Assembly: GCA_028707105.1 (NCBI GenBank)
Contig: JAQTUY010000030.1
Span: 1,918-15,336, forward strand
Origin: Candidatus Omnitrophota bacterium
Lineage (GTDB): Bacteria > Omnitrophota > Koll11 > Gygaellales > JAQTUY01
Length of the DNA stretch: 13,419 bases
Direction: 5' to 3'
The translations under genes were made by a program, and so were the position numbers. This document shows positions 13,124 through 13,419 of the stretch, in pieces. Numbering within the stretch: the stretch's first letter is position 1; every line of letters begins with the position of its first letter. The notes below the pieces were generated by a model. It saw only the letters and a list, made by a program, of their open reading frames with translations, was not told the DNA's origin and did not search any database.

Positions 13124-13177
13124 ACACCTTGTGTTTATGTGGAATGACGCAAGTGTGCCCTCGTGGGCAAAAGGAGG
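13124..13177 (+). repeat. Structured leader element, copy 2
   Basis: Second copy of the element before yqeY. Hairpin I: ACACCTTGTGT (13124-13134) with ACGCAAGTGT (13147-13156), with the same bulged C as copy 1. Hairpin II: TGCCC (13156-13160) and GGGCA (13165-13169), loop TCGT, followed by AAGGAGG (13171-13177). Changes from copy 1 keep pairing: one C-G pair becomes T-A and one becomes T-G. It lies in the 79-base gap between the operon and the lipoprotein gene. There is no T-run for a terminator after either hairpin, so it is more likely a leader element or mobile repeat of the downstream gene. Confidence 0.6.
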
Positions 13178-13181
13178 AAGC

Positions 13182-13419
13182 ATGAAGAAGTACATAGCCT
13201 TAGGGCTGTGCGTCGTATTGGTCGGGCTTTTCGCGGTCGGATGCGCCAAGAAAGAGCAGTCATTGGAACAGATGCAGGAGCCTTTGCCCGTGGAAGTCGC
13301 TCCGATGTCAACTACAGCGCCCGCAACAGGCACACAGGCAGCGCCCGTAATGACAGGTGCGCCTACTACGGCATCAGCTACAGTCGGGATGCCTGAAGAA
13401 GGCATATCTTTGCCTCCGC
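13182..13419 (+). CDS. Putative lipoprotein, partial (runs off the window)
   Basis: Open frame from ATG 13182 to the window end, 79 codons seen, behind the SD AAGGAGG (13171-13177). The N-terminus MKKYIALGLCVVLVGLF is a signal peptide with the lipobox AVGC; Cys21 would be the lipidated residue of the mature protein. The visible mature part begins with AKKEQSLEQMQEPLP and continues as a flexible, low-complexity Ala/Thr/Pro-rich stretch, typical of a linker between the lipid anchor and a later domain. No function can be assigned from this part. It probably is not part of the hydrogenase operon, because a leader element separates them, but read-through is possible. Confidence 0.8.
   Translation, partial: MKKYIALGLCVVLVGLFAVGCAKKEQSLEQMQEPLPVEVAPMSTTAPATGTQAAPVMTGAPTTASATVGMPEEGISLPP

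Noticed and set aside
13124..13169. Intrinsic terminator of the hydrogenase operon
   Set aside because: The hairpins are followed by an A/G-rich SD and not by a T-run, and the same element lies before yqeY as a leader.
1..13419. tRNA or rRNA genes, CRISPR arrays, insertion sequences, prophage or defence genes
   Set aside because: None seen: no regularly spaced repeats, no transposase or integrase motifs, no clover-leaf candidates in the short gaps, and coding density is nearly complete.

Overview
The window looks like chromosomal DNA of an anaerobic, probably fermentative bacterium. All 19 recognisable genes lie on the + strand. The evidence for anaerobic life is a redox-sensing Rex repressor, a very cysteine-rich electron-transfer apparatus and a membrane-bound [NiFe] hydrogenase, with no oxygen-respiration gene. 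The gene style recalls uncultured lineages such as Omnitrophota or Elusimicrobiota, but that is a guess; no rRNA or other decisive marker is present.

Layout. 1-143 is the 3' end of guaA (GMP synthase). 144-245 is a leader with strong RNA-type hairpins ending in a Shine-Dalgarno (SD) sequence. 246-1335 holds a yqeY-like gene and rex. A near-consensus promoter (1332-1360) and a perfect Rex operator (1373-1390) follow directly after rex. They head a tightly packed 15-gene operon, 1430-13102, in which most genes overlap or nearly touch. The main exception is a hairpin-rich gap at 2534-2626. After the operon a second copy of the leader hairpin element (13124-13177) precedes a lipoprotein gene that runs off the window.

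The operon encodes what looks like one large complex. (a) An electron-input module: an iron-sulfur protein like the sulfhydrogenase/anaerobic sulfite reductase beta subunit, an FAD/NAD(P)/[2Fe-2S] gamma subunit, and a 16-cysteine CooF/HydN-like polyferredoxin. (b) A group 4 [NiFe] hydrogenase core: NuoH-, NuoB-, NuoC- and NuoD-like subunits plus a NuoI-like subunit at the far end. The NuoD-like subunit keeps both CxxC pairs that bind nickel and iron. (c) A complete Mrp-type cation/proton antiporter in the bacterial order A-B-C-D-E-F-G, with MrpA split into an antiporter gene and a C-terminal (MbhD/MbhE-like) gene. It sits between the hydrogenase large subunit and the NuoI-like gene.

Working model (inference): NAD(P)H, perhaps together with reduced ferredoxin, delivers electrons through the diaphorase-like pair and the polyferredoxins to the [NiFe] site, where H2 is made. 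The energy is coupled to Na+ or H+ movement through the Mrp arm. Rex, which leaves DNA when NADH is high, would switch the operon on when NADH must be reoxidised. Hydrogenase maturation genes (hyp) are not in the window. The combination of sulfhydrogenase-type diaphorase, group 4 hydrogenase and whole Mrp cassette under a Rex site is the most notable thing here.
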